Shown piece after piece: positions 27,801 through 34,787 of a DNA stretch of 64,000 nt. Each line of letters begins with the position of its first letter. Position 1 is the stretch's first letter. Origin of the DNA: Pseudomonas sp. TH41 (lineage in GTDB: Bacteria; Pseudomonadota; Gammaproteobacteria; Pseudomonadales; Pseudomonadaceae); contig NZ_JAEKFH010000005.1 in the NCBI RefSeq assembly GCF_016650695.1, positions 1,054,001 through 1,118,000 on the forward strand. The letters run 5' to 3'. The notes beneath the pieces were generated by a model, which saw only the letters and a program-made list of their open reading frames with translations, searched no databases and had not been told where the DNA came from. The position numbers were made by a program, and so were the translations under genes.

Positions 27801-28369
27801 TCGGCCTGCCAGAGGTTGTCGGCATTCAGAGGGCGGGGCGCACCATTGATCTGCCGGAGCTGATCACGACCGGCCGCCCAGTCCTCCAACCAGTCGGCGC
27901 GGTAGACCTGATATTGATCGAACAGATCGGCCAGACGCTCCGCCAGTTGATGACGCTTGCGCAGGTCATCGTCCTGCTCCAGGAAACGCTGCAGGCTTTG
28001 GAAGTTTGGCTTGGCTAGCAGATGAGGCAGCAACCGCATCAGACGCCAATTCAGCGGTGTCTTGTCGAGCGGAGAGTTCTCGGGTGTGGAATCAGCGCCC
28101 AGCACTGAACGATAGGCTTGCCACAAAAAGCTTGCCGGCAACTGCACATCCAGCGCAGCGGCAATTCCGCAACCGCCCGCTTGAGTGTCTTCAGCTAAGG
28201 CAAGCTTGAGCCATTGCGCAATGCCGTTGCTATGTACCAGCACCACCTCGTTTTCCAGGGGAGCCAGTGGATAACGTTGCATCCAGCTCACCGCTAGGGC
28301 ACGCAAATCATCAAGTCGGTTACTGTGGATAATCATGAAGCCGGGCTTCAACGCGTCAGCGTCCTGCAT
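24881..28369 (-). CDS. recC: RecC-like subunit of exonuclease V
   Basis: RecC recognises Chi-like sites and splits the strands for RecB and RecD. The 1162-aa protein starts MIIHSNRLDDLRALAV after a short lead and has RecC landmarks: VLVHSNGIAQWLKLALAE near 45-62, RVVVFGISSMPAQVLE, VIIMVPDINAYAPHIEAVFG and VVCLLGMNDGDYPR. AAGGAG lies about 8 nt before the ATG. It heads the recC-recB-recD-GHKL operon; recC-recB-recD is the usual Pseudomonas order. Any Chi specificity may differ from the housekeeping enzyme, which cannot be judged by eye. Confidence 0.94.
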   Translation of the reverse strand: MQDADALKPGFMIIHSNRLDDLRALAVSWMQRYPLAPLENEVVLVHSNGIAQWLKLALAEDTQAGGCGIAAALDVQLPASFLWQAYRSVLGADSTPENSPLDKTPLNWRLMRLLPHLLAKPNFQSLQRFLEQDDDLRKRHQLAERLADLFDQYQVYRADWLEDWAAGRDQLRQINGAPRPLNADNLWQAELWRELLADVGEGALEQSRAGVHKRFISRLQVVGQAPVGLPRRVVVFGISSMPAQVLEALAMLSRFSQVLLCVHNPCRHHWIDIVPDKDLLVHQYKRQQHKVSGSVSGTDPLHQQSQPLLAAWGKQGRDYINLLDSYDDPSSYRHLFDDVNGGRIDLFSEEDAPTLLAQLQDDILELRPLGESRENWAPVLPESDRSIRFHVAHSAQREVEILHDQLLARFSANPELSPRDVIIMVPDINAYAPHIEAVFGQVPYQDPRYIPFTLADQGQRGREPLLIALEHLLKLPQSRFAVSDILDLLDVPALRARFGVAEADLPILHRWIEGSGIRWGLDGAQRESLDMPAGLEQNTWRFGLRRMLLGYAAGKGPALDGIEPYDEVSGLEAALAGPLLTLLDHLEIARIDLQQPAPPKLWVERLQSLLKVFFLPVDEADELLVNQLLRLLEDWLKTCDQAQFDEPVPLSVVHETWLVGMDQGGLSQRFLAGAVNFCTLMPMRAIPFKVVCLLGMNDGDYPRQQSHVDFDLMRHDYRPGDRSRREDDRYLLLEAVLSAREQLYVSWVGRNIRDNSERVPSVLIGQLRDHLSAGWRLNGNPDDSRALNKALTLDHPLQPFSPSYFAHLPGPDGLFTYSHEWREVHAVADDAQATIELTPLQQDIALSLRQLSGFLRDPVAAFFQQRLKVHFDSDELTSRDEEPFELDALENWQHQDALSQALKRWVEEKYQPEQTITELDHHVQRLQREGKLPLAGFGSLSAAKLSDPLPDLLARYHARLQEWSQLEPGQVEMKCEPTDTSPGFTDWLGGMRRNAQGQLAYVQLDSKKLCTDDSYRWHNLVRPWVRHLALQLGAEPCTTILVSLNGDVVFPALEKSTAQEHLQTLLQLWGEGMCQPLPVGCKTAFAWLTKANGDEAKALEEARGAFEGGYMSTGEVESSAALRRAYSDFDALCADGRFTVFAERLYGPLFRHLPSSNAGSDQ

Positions 28370-28373
28370 GAAA

Positions 28374-28613
28374 TCACTCCTTCAAATGTAGAAATGCCGC
28401 GCCAAAGGCGCTGAATGCCAAAATGCCAGTACTGTAAGTCGAATACTTCAGGGATAACAGCGTCGTGATCTGTAACTTCAGAGCCTGTATTTGTCCAAAT
28501 CCCGCTGTTGGGCGCACCTGGTTGATGCGCCGAAATGACGCGTAGCGATGACCAACGGCAATGGCCTGCCTGAATCGAAATCTTGATGCAGGGCGACCTA
28601 CAAGAAAGGCCAT
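28374..28613 (-). CDS. possible 79-aa leader ORF before recC
   Basis: Open frame ending 4 bp before the recC ATG, with its stop inside the recC ribosome site. The C-terminal half is hydrophobic (YSTYSTGILAFSAFGAAF), which could be a membrane helix; the N-terminal half is basic. There is no strong ribosome site. It may be a real small gene coupled to recC or only leader RNA. Confidence 0.25.
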   Translation of the reverse strand: MAFLVGRPASRFRFRQAIAVGHRYASFRRINQVRPTAGFGQIQALKLQITTLLSLKYSTYSTGILAFSAFGAAFLHLKE

Positions 28614-28635
28614 ATGTGCGTATTGGCAGACGATA

Positions 28636-28653
28636 TGTCGCTAAATACGACAT
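28636..28653. promoter_or_regulatory. inverted repeat TGTCG-N7-CGACA upstream of recC
   Basis: TGTCG at 28636-28640 and CGACA at 28648-28652 flank ctaaata. The right arm lies in AATACGACAT (28644-28653), identical to 14563-14572 beside the WYL gene. It sits about 270 bp upstream of recC. Candidate operator. Confidence 0.4.
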
Positions 28654-28851
28654 GGGAATAGTGGGCGGATGTACAGGTCAAGTTTTGGAGCAGGTAACGA
28701 TGATAAAACCGGATAAACGTGCGCCAGACTAGGAAAATGGCAACCGTTACGTGCGTTTTATTGACAGTTTACGAGCCAGAAGCCAAATGCCATCATCGAG
28801 GTCTATCGAGAGGGCTGCAGGCCCTTTGGCTCATTAAGGAGATACAGGCAT

Positions 28852-29274
28852 ATGGACAATTCTTTCTACCCAACGGAAAAACGGTCCAAAAAACCATCCC
28901 TGTTTTTAGCCATCGATATGTGGGGGATCGAGGGGGAATATGCCGATGGGAATTGGCACGGCCTAATCCATGAGTTTGCGCATAATTGGAGCGCGGCCCA
29001 TCCGCAGCAGGACACCGCTACACTCTGGTCGAGCGTTCAACCTTGCGTGTTGTTCAATAATGGGACTTCATGCTACCTGGCTGGTAGTTCGAAACTACCT
29101 GATGGTTTTTTCTCGCAACTTGAATCGCATCTGCGTGCCCGGATCGGTAATCACGCGCGTATTGGGGGCGAGATCTTGGTTGATGCAGAGGAATGGAGGG
29201 TGTATCTGCACTTCGAGAATGGGCGTGTGTGGGAAAAGTACAATGGCTACGAGTGGCGCGAGCTTGCCATCTAG
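28852..29274 (+). CDS. unknown 140-aa protein
   Basis: Not recognised. AAGGAG lies 9-10 nt before the ATG, supporting a real start. The protein is aromatic-rich and acidic (FLAIDMWGIEGEYADGNW near the N-terminus; VYLHFENGRVWEKYNGYEW at the end), soluble, with no signal peptide. It reads like a beta-rich small domain. It is divergent from recC and upstream of the 352-aa unknown gene on the same strand. Confidence 0.6.
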   Translation: MDNSFYPTEKRSKKPSLFLAIDMWGIEGEYADGNWHGLIHEFAHNWSAAHPQQDTATLWSSVQPCVLFNNGTSCYLAGSSKLPDGFFSQLESHLRARIGNHARIGGEILVDAEEWRVYLHFENGRVWEKYNGYEWRELAI

Positions 29275-29409
29275 ACCGGGGCGATAAGCCAATGAACCGC
29301 CCGCGAGCTGGTCTAGATCAATTCTCTATTGGCCGTGATGAGCTGCAGAAAAATACCTCGCAGCATCCAATTACGGGTAGTTATCAAGCAGAACCAGCGG
29401 ACCTTTCGT

Positions 29410-30468
29410 ATGAAAACCTTTGACGATAACAACCGTAAAATTCACTCAGTTAATGAGGTAGTCGATAAACTTGGCATTGCCCCACAGGAGCTGGTTGATC
29501 TTGCCTCGACGCTGAAATGCATCTTTTTAATAGAGATCCCTGACAATACTGAAGTGCATCTGAAGGGGGACAAACTCACGAAACCGTCGACCTCATTCGC
29601 TGAGGCAGCGAGACGCGGTACGCGCACTGATCAAGACACCTCATTAGAAATTAATCCAGAGGTAGAGTTTTTTTGTCTCGAAGCATCTGATTACAGCTCT
29701 ATTCTCCAGAGAGGAAAACTCCGAAAGAAAGAGTTCACGTCTGTCGCGCTACTCGATAAAAACACGAAAATAACGTACCTGGGCCCAAACCAATATGTAA
29801 AGCGTTATGTAGCGGGCAACGACAGCCCCGCGTATCGAGACGGTACTTTTTTCTCATGCCACCGACAAGATGCGACTAAACACCCCCTACTAGAAAAAAC
29901 AATTACCATCCGATTTGACGACATACTCATCAGCACCGAAGACTTTCAAGCAATTAGAAAAGAGCTGAGCAACAAAGAACCTGCATACGGAAAGTTCAAG
30001 ATAGAGGAATGGACATCAACGATGCTGGCGCAACTGAACGAAGCGTCCACCCTATTCTTCGCCTCCACCAAGCCAAATTTGACTTCGAATGAAACAATTA
30101 AAGAAATCGAGACGTGGTTGAGAGCTCGATGGGGAAGAGAGGATGCAGGAGACATCCTGGTGAAAGAAGCGGCAAAAGCAATACTCCCAAACAAAGTCGA
30201 CACAGAAATGAAATCAGAAGTAAAGATCAGCGATTACATTTTAGGAATTTGCAACGATTACACCTCAACGACTTTGACCATAATTAATGAGGCGGCCTTC
30301 CACAATTGGACGGAGATGAAATCCAAAAATGGAAAATACAAGCAAGACAAAGCCCTAACAAATTTACTCCATGAGAAATACAAACTTAAAGGACGGCTTA
30401 TTAAAGCAGCTTCAACAATAATTCGCCCCGACGAAAACAAACGGATAAAAATGACTTCTCCATACTGA
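29410..30468 (+). CDS. unknown 352-aa protein, AT-rich gene
   Basis: Not recognised. I choose the ATG at 29410 (MKTFDDNNRKIHSVN); the longer frame from 29329 has an improbable Arg/Cys-rich lead. The start has only a weak ribosome site. The sequence is charged and helical, rich in Lys, Glu, Asn and Ile, and its base composition is clearly more AT-rich than the rec genes, so it came from a different source. A segment near 70-140 (VEFFCLEASDYSSILQRG, KITYLGPNQYVKRY) is beta-like. No catalytic motif is evident. Confidence 0.6.
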   Translation: MKTFDDNNRKIHSVNEVVDKLGIAPQELVDLASTLKCIFLIEIPDNTEVHLKGDKLTKPSTSFAEAARRGTRTDQDTSLEINPEVEFFCLEASDYSSILQRGKLRKKEFTSVALLDKNTKITYLGPNQYVKRYVAGNDSPAYRDGTFFSCHRQDATKHPLLEKTITIRFDDILISTEDFQAIRKELSNKEPAYGKFKIEEWTSTMLAQLNEASTLFFASTKPNLTSNETIKEIETWLRARWGREDAGDILVKEAAKAILPNKVDTEMKSEVKISDYILGICNDYTSTTLTIINEAAFHNWTEMKSKNGKYKQDKALTNLLHEKYKLKGRLIKAASTIIRPDENKRIKMTSPY

Positions 30469-30588
30469 AATACCTGTCTTACTCTTGATCCGTCAACATG
30501 CAACGACCAGCACATAATATTCTTACAAAAACAACCATGTACGTGCCCCCAGGGCAGACACATGGCTTTCCTAAAGACCTGATGTTCG

Positions 30589-31638
30589 TCAATCAGTTAA
30601 ACTACGCGGTCTGCCCAGTTTAACACCCTCGAATTTCGGCATATTCCCTCTAAAGAAAGACCTGCCACAACTCGACGAAAACCTCAACCAATAATCAGTC
30701 TTCACCAGATACGCCGCAACCTTAGTTTTCAAATTTGAAATGAGAACGGTGTCAAACCAGTTTATCACTCCTATCCCTAGATACCGGTACGACCATTTCT
30801 TATTATTGCAATTTAAATATCGTCCGTTCCCTTTCGTTATTTCCCGCCGCCAATGCTCTCCAATCAGCTTGGCTAATACGACATCCTCTCGATAATCCGC
30901 TCCGCTATAAAAAACTAACAAATGAAAGTGAAACCCCTTGAGATGCCCGTATTCCAGCTTACAAGCAAACCCCAGCATGCCCTTTATCGGTATACCTTTG
31001 TGTAAGTCCCCCTGTAGCTTGGCCCAGTGGGCCCTTACCTGAGTCAGATAACGCTGCAAATTCTTACGATCATTAAACAAACCAGGCTCGTATGCCAGAT
31101 CCAAACGGATAACCACCATCCTAGAATGCTTTTCAAACAGAGCGTCAATGTACTGTTCAAGACTTTTAGCTCGTTTATTTTTAGCGTTAACAAATGTCTT
31201 TATTATTTTTTTGAACTCACTACCAGCAGCTTCTTGCCTAAGGTGATCAACCAAACTGTTCATGACTACCACCTCCTTCAGAACCTCCCGAGATGAAATT
31301 TTAGCGGTAGATGAAAGCAGTAACAGACTATCGAACTTTTCAGCACACTCAAACAGTAACGCGACATAAGGATTCAGATCATACAGAGGGAAATAACAAT
31401 GAAACTCTCCTGAGCCATTTTTTAACGCCAGCAACAACTGTTTACCCAAAGGTGTTGCCTGGAACGCAAGACCACGGCGCGTAAGAACAACAGCAGAGAA
31501 CAGTTGCTCTCCACTACTCAGCACCTGTACTACAACAGGTTCAATCTGCTTTAGCTTCTCGAATAAGTCTTTCTCCTCTGTCAACACCTCTCCAGATGAG
31601 TCTGGAGAGTAATCGTCTAAGTCATCCGAATACATCAT
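30589..31638 (-). CDS. YagK/YfjJ-family (inovirus Gp2-like) replication protein
   Basis: Likely rolling-circle-type replication protein of a satellite-like element. The C-terminal half has the YfjJ/Gp2 pattern: MVVIRLDLAYEPG, then GMLGFACKLEYGHLKGFHFH with the HUH-like HFHLLVFY, then WSYRYLGIGVINWFD and KTKVAAYLVKTDYWLRF. The upstream TTG at 31665 is possible, but GAGG lies 5 nt before the ATG pair at 31638-31633, so I start at 31638. It is downstream of the DUF3987 and alpA genes on the same strand, the order alpA-yfjI-yfjJ known from E. coli CP4-57. AT-rich relative to its surroundings. Confidence 0.82.
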   Translation of the reverse strand: MMYSDDLDDYSPDSSGEVLTEEKDLFEKLKQIEPVVVQVLSSGEQLFSAVVLTRRGLAFQATPLGKQLLLALKNGSGEFHCYFPLYDLNPYVALLFECAEKFDSLLLLSSTAKISSREVLKEVVVMNSLVDHLRQEAAGSEFKKIIKTFVNAKNKRAKSLEQYIDALFEKHSRMVVIRLDLAYEPGLFNDRKNLQRYLTQVRAHWAKLQGDLHKGIPIKGMLGFACKLEYGHLKGFHFHLLVFYSGADYREDVVLAKLIGEHWRREITKGNGRYLNCNNKKWSYRYLGIGVINWFDTVLISNLKTKVAAYLVKTDYWLRFSSSCGRSFFRGNMPKFEGVKLGRPRSLTD

Positions 31639-31982
31639 CCCAACCTCAGCTACTATCCACTCCAATAAAACTGATACCCGTACAACCCAACACCTCCGTC
31701 AGATTAACCAACACGAACAAGCCAACGATAGTTAAACACTGCCAAGCCTAATAACCGCCACCTTCACAGCACCTTACAGCCTTACAACCTTACAACAACT
31801 CTAATAATCTTGTATTTGATTCTTTATAGCCCTACACAGTTACACTCTATAATTAAATAATACTCCATAATTGACCAGCTCAAAAAACAAACAATAACGC
31901 TAGTGAACACTATAAAATCCTGTCAAACACATCGCTGTATTTAAAATAAGTTAGTACCCAAAAAGCCGGAAAACAACTAAAA
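31639..31982. other. 344-bp AT-rich non-coding stretch with short tandem repeats
   Basis: Between yfjJ-like and DUF3987 genes. It carries three adjacent 8-mers CCTTACAG, CCTTACAA, CCTTACAA at 31772-31795, followed by related CCTACAC and GTTACAC motifs and a long A/T-rich tract. There is no ORF. This layout (iteron-like repeats plus an AT-rich block beside replication genes) is what a replication origin would look like. Confidence 0.5.
31772..31795. repeat. three tandem CCTTACA(A/G) octamers
   Basis: Exact 8-bp period: 31772-31779, 31780-31787 and 31788-31795. Candidate binding sites (iterons) for the DUF3987 or YfjJ-like protein. Confidence 0.6.
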
Positions 31983-33470
31983 CTATATTTGATTGAATGA
32001 CGCCATTTGCGGCATCGGTTGATGGTGTTGGAGCCATGGCGTCACATCTATATACACAGAGCCCTCCATAACACCTAATGAAATGCGTTCGTTATTACGA
32101 AGCACTTCCAAAGCACGATCCAAGCGGTCCTGCTTCCGCAGCTTATACAGGCCATGCTGAAGAAGATGGTTTTTACGGACTAAATGGTTCCCCGAGTTCC
32201 GGAAACGGTTCAGCCAATTATCCAGCTCACACGCATCCAGCTGCTCTTGCGCAGGAGGCATGAAGAGTTTGAGGAAGTCGTCCGAACACGATTCACAAAA
32301 ATAAATGGCGGTATTCAGCGTGCTTAATGCGATATTACCTTCGAGCTTTTCGAAGTAATGAAACAAAGCCGCTACTCTGGCGATGTTGTCTGCCAGCTTT
32401 GACGCATGATCCCCAGCACCTTCAAATTGACCGCTTGGACGGATGGCCATCTCAATGGCATTTACAATTTCATGCCAGCGGTCAGAAGCTTCGGCGCTGA
32501 ATTCTATTACCTGTTTTTTTTGTGTGGGCTCTTCCAGCAAAACGACATTCTGCTGAAGTAGCTCAGTTAGACGCTCGACGAAAAGGTCGCGATGCTCCCA
32601 TGACGCCGTTGCATTGAGGGGCACGCGGAAGCCCTGAGTCGACAGGGGATGACAAACCAAGAAACGTGCCCACAATCCCGCACCACGGGACGTTTCGCCT
32701 CGACGTTTCATGTAATCGCTGACAGCACTCTCTTGCGCCATGACCGACACGGTTAGGCGAGCCTCGTTCAGTACAAAGCTCTTGGCAGTCTTACGGTCTA
32801 CGGTGATGGAGTCACCGCTCCAGATGGCATTCATCTTTGACAAATCGTTCAGGACCCGACCACCTAAAATCCCACCGCCTTCGCTGGATGTCAGCCCAGC
32901 CGTTGGCAGGTTTTCGTGCAGCCCTAGAAACAGAGCCTCAGAAGTGGAGTCTTCATAAAGGAGCTTAAATTCCTTAGGCTCGACAGGCTGGTTCTTTTGG
33001 TGCGCCAATAACTGCTGCTCTTCGTCTTGGGTCGGCTGTCCTTGGTCTGCCTTTTTGTTGATGCCTTTCAGCATCGCCTTACGTCGAGTCACCCAGATAT
33101 CGTACTTAACTTGCCACTGCTGCACTTGGCTTTGGTAAATAAGGCTGTGTTGCTGCTGGAAAGCGCGAACCGGCCTGAGAAAAACATTTTCCACCGTGGA
33201 TTTGCGCTCCCCCGAGTTGGCGATAGCCAGTAACATCAATGAGGTTGGCACTACCTGTCCATTCGGTTTACAGACATCCACCAGCCCCTGCGACACGAGA
33301 GCAATCGCTGTTAGCGCACTCGTAAAAATGAGCGGACGAGGAGCCATTATATTGTTTTGAGCTTCGTCAACTGCCCCTCGCAGTAAGGGCAAGTCCATAT
33401 TAAGCCAGAGCAGCTGAGACGATATACTCATAGCCGGTTTATAGTTGAAGTGCATGTCAATGTTCATCAT
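31983..33470 (-). CDS. DUF3987 / YfjI-family protein
   Basis: A 495-aa protein of the DUF3987 family, found in satellite phages, plasmids and CP4-57-like prophages and thought to act in element replication as a primase/helicase-like ATPase. Visible features: PTSLMLLAIANSGERKSTVE (Walker A-like GERKST), LLYEDSTSEALFLGLHENLP, SSEGGGILGG and a C-terminal helical domain. The start lies 7 bp after the alpA stop, with no strong ribosome site, so translation may depend on alpA. Two ATGs in tandem (MMNID); the first is used here. Confidence 0.85.
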   Translation of the reverse strand: MMNIDMHFNYKPAMSISSQLLWLNMDLPLLRGAVDEAQNNIMAPRPLIFTSALTAIALVSQGLVDVCKPNGQVVPTSLMLLAIANSGERKSTVENVFLRPVRAFQQQHSLIYQSQVQQWQVKYDIWVTRRKAMLKGINKKADQGQPTQDEEQQLLAHQKNQPVEPKEFKLLYEDSTSEALFLGLHENLPTAGLTSSEGGGILGGRVLNDLSKMNAIWSGDSITVDRKTAKSFVLNEARLTVSVMAQESAVSDYMKRRGETSRGAGLWARFLVCHPLSTQGFRVPLNATASWEHRDLFVERLTELLQQNVVLLEEPTQKKQVIEFSAEASDRWHEIVNAIEMAIRPSGQFEGAGDHASKLADNIARVAALFHYFEKLEGNIALSTLNTAIYFCESCSDDFLKLFMPPAQEQLDACELDNWLNRFRNSGNHLVRKNHLLQHGLYKLRKQDRLDRALEVLRNNERISLGVMEGSVYIDVTPWLQHHQPMPQMASFNQI

Positions 33471-33476
33471 GGTGCA

Positions 33477-33764
33477 CTATGCGGCCGAGACATTGCGCTT
33501 GCCGACCTTGCGGTCAACTTTTGCAAATAAATCAGGGCTATTGGAGCGAGACGAATTCACACATTGTTCAAGCCATGCGTTTACTTCTGCATCCACCCAG
33601 CGCACAGCCCCATTACCAAGAGGGACCTGCGTGGGAAAGTTTGGATCATATTGTGTCGATTTCGAATCAAGTTTCCCATAAATGGTGGAACGAGATAATC
33701 CCGTACGCTCAATGACTTGTTTCAAGCGAAGCATAACCAGCACCGGGGTGTTTTGACTGAGCAT
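33477..33764 (-). CDS. AlpA-family regulator/excisionase
   Basis: A 95-aa DNA-binding protein with the AlpA/MerR-like HTH: MLRLKQVIERTGLSRSTIYG, then FPTQVPLGNGAVRWVDAEVN and AWLEQC. AlpA proteins control integrase expression and excision of P4/CP4-57 elements. AAGGAGT lies 9 nt before the ATG at 33764. It is first in an alpA-DUF3987-yfjJ operon. The repeats and palindrome in the 600 bp upstream are candidate binding sites. Confidence 0.9.
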   Translation of the reverse strand: MLSQNTPVLVMLRLKQVIERTGLSRSTIYGKLDSKSTQYDPNFPTQVPLGNGAVRWVDAEVNAWLEQCVNSSRSNSPDLFAKVDRKVGKRNVSAA

Positions 33765-34390
33765 CTGTTTGGACTCCTTAGGATTAACTGGAGCCCATCC
33801 TAGGTAACGAATTTCTAAAACTGAATTCCGTTAGCGTAACGATTGCTAACGTTAGGGACTGGCGACGCTCACACTTGGCGCAGGTCCCGTTACGGCGGAG
33901 CTTTCTGGAGTATTTAGGTGTCGAGGGAGCTGAGCGTGACAGGGTGGCGTAACGCCCCATCTGGCAGGATCGAAGCTGGAGGACAGAGCAGAAACAGTGA
34001 CGGGGGATCGTCACGCAACTGCTATTTCTGCTACGAGTAGCAGAAATAGCAGTAAGTTCAGACCGCCCCTTCCTGAAATATTCTCCCTCCGTCACCGTAA
34101 CGCCTCACCTTCAGGACCAGAAGTACTCTCCAACTTTATGCCTGAATGAGTTCAAAGCGCAGAGCATTGTGCTTGTGTTACATGGTCACAATTTAAAACC
34201 CAATACTTGCTAAAACGTTGATGGCGTAACACTTCGATACAGCCCCGCAGCCTCGATATAAAGCATGGTTCAAGCATTGCAACTAAAAAAGCCCACTGAA
34301 AATATTTTCAGACCTATATCACCTAAATGAACGCTCAACCATGAGCGAATCATTAATCGTTTGCGCGTGAAATAAAAAAGGAACTTCTGT
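33765..34390. other. 626-bp repeat-rich non-coding region upstream of alpA
   Basis: No supported gene. GTAACG-type hexamers (either strand) occur at 33804-33809, 33836-33841, 33889-33894, 33949-33954 and 34097-34102, with a partial GCGTAAC at 34224-34230; several are embedded in GGCGTAACGCC-like palindromes, and CTAACGTTAG lies at 33846-33855. A 36-bp near-perfect palindrome lies at 34018-34053. The layout fits a control or origin region for the satellite-like module. Confidence 0.5.
34018..34053. repeat. 36-bp palindrome (17-bp arms)
   Basis: ACTGCTATTTCTGCTAC at 34018-34034, spacer GA, and its exact reverse complement at 34037-34053. There is no T-run, so it is less likely a terminator than a protein-binding or cruciform-forming site. 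Confidence 0.85.
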
Positions 34391-34720
34391 ATGTCCAACT
34401 TATGCCCTAACTGCAACTCCGACCGAGTGGTCACAAAAAATATTGGAAGAAAAACGGGGGGAGTCATCGGATCTGTGAGTGGCGCGGCTAGTGGAGCCGC
34501 TGGAGCCTTATCAGGCGCAGAAGTAGGCGCGACCCTTGGTATCGCCGGTGGGCCCGTTGGCATCGCTATCGGAAGCATTGCTGGAGCTATTTTCGGCGGA
34601 CTGTTTGGCGGAGCCGCAGGCGGCATTGCTGGGGCAGCGATTGGCGAACAAGTTGATGAAAAGATCTTGGATAACTACCAGTGCTTGCACTGCGGTTACA
34701 CGTTCAGTACCAAAAACTAA
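34391..34720 (+). CDS. zinc ribbon split by a glycine-zipper segment
   Basis: A 109-aa protein. The two halves of a zinc ribbon (CPNCNSD at the N-terminus, CLHCGYTF at the C-terminus) enclose about 60 residues of Gly/Ala repeats (GAASGAAGALSGAEVGA, GSIAGAIFGGLFGGAAGG), a glycine-zipper likely to insert in or pack against membrane. AAAGGAA precedes the ATG. It is the first gene of a plus-strand group with DUF932. Related small proteins are widespread, with unknown function. Confidence 0.8.
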   Translation: MSNLCPNCNSDRVVTKNIGRKTGGVIGSVSGAASGAAGALSGAEVGATLGIAGGPVGIAIGSIAGAIFGGLFGGAAGGIAGAAIGEQVDEKILDNYQCLHCGYTFSTKN

Positions 34721-34787
34721 GTAACAAATGCCAGGCGCTGTTCTGCTCCAGAACGGCTCCACCATCCATTATTAAGCAGGAATCACC

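Larger units (their letters stand above)
28370..28851. other. 482-bp divergent intergenic region (recC operon / 140-aa gene)
   Basis: It contains the doubtful 79-aa ORF, the inverted repeat at 28636-28652 and the promoters of two divergent units. AAGGAG near 28836 is the ribosome site of the plus-strand gene. I see no tRNA, terminator or repeat beyond these. Confidence 0.5.

Noticed and set aside
14831..28369. Housekeeping recBCD
   Set aside because: The genes are flanked only by accessory genes and are followed by a GHKL gene, not sbcCD; kept as an inference because other copies cannot be seen.
33784..34095. 103-aa minus-strand ORF upstream of alpA
   Set aside because: Runs through the repeat and palindrome region; Arg/Ser-rich translation with no ribosome site.
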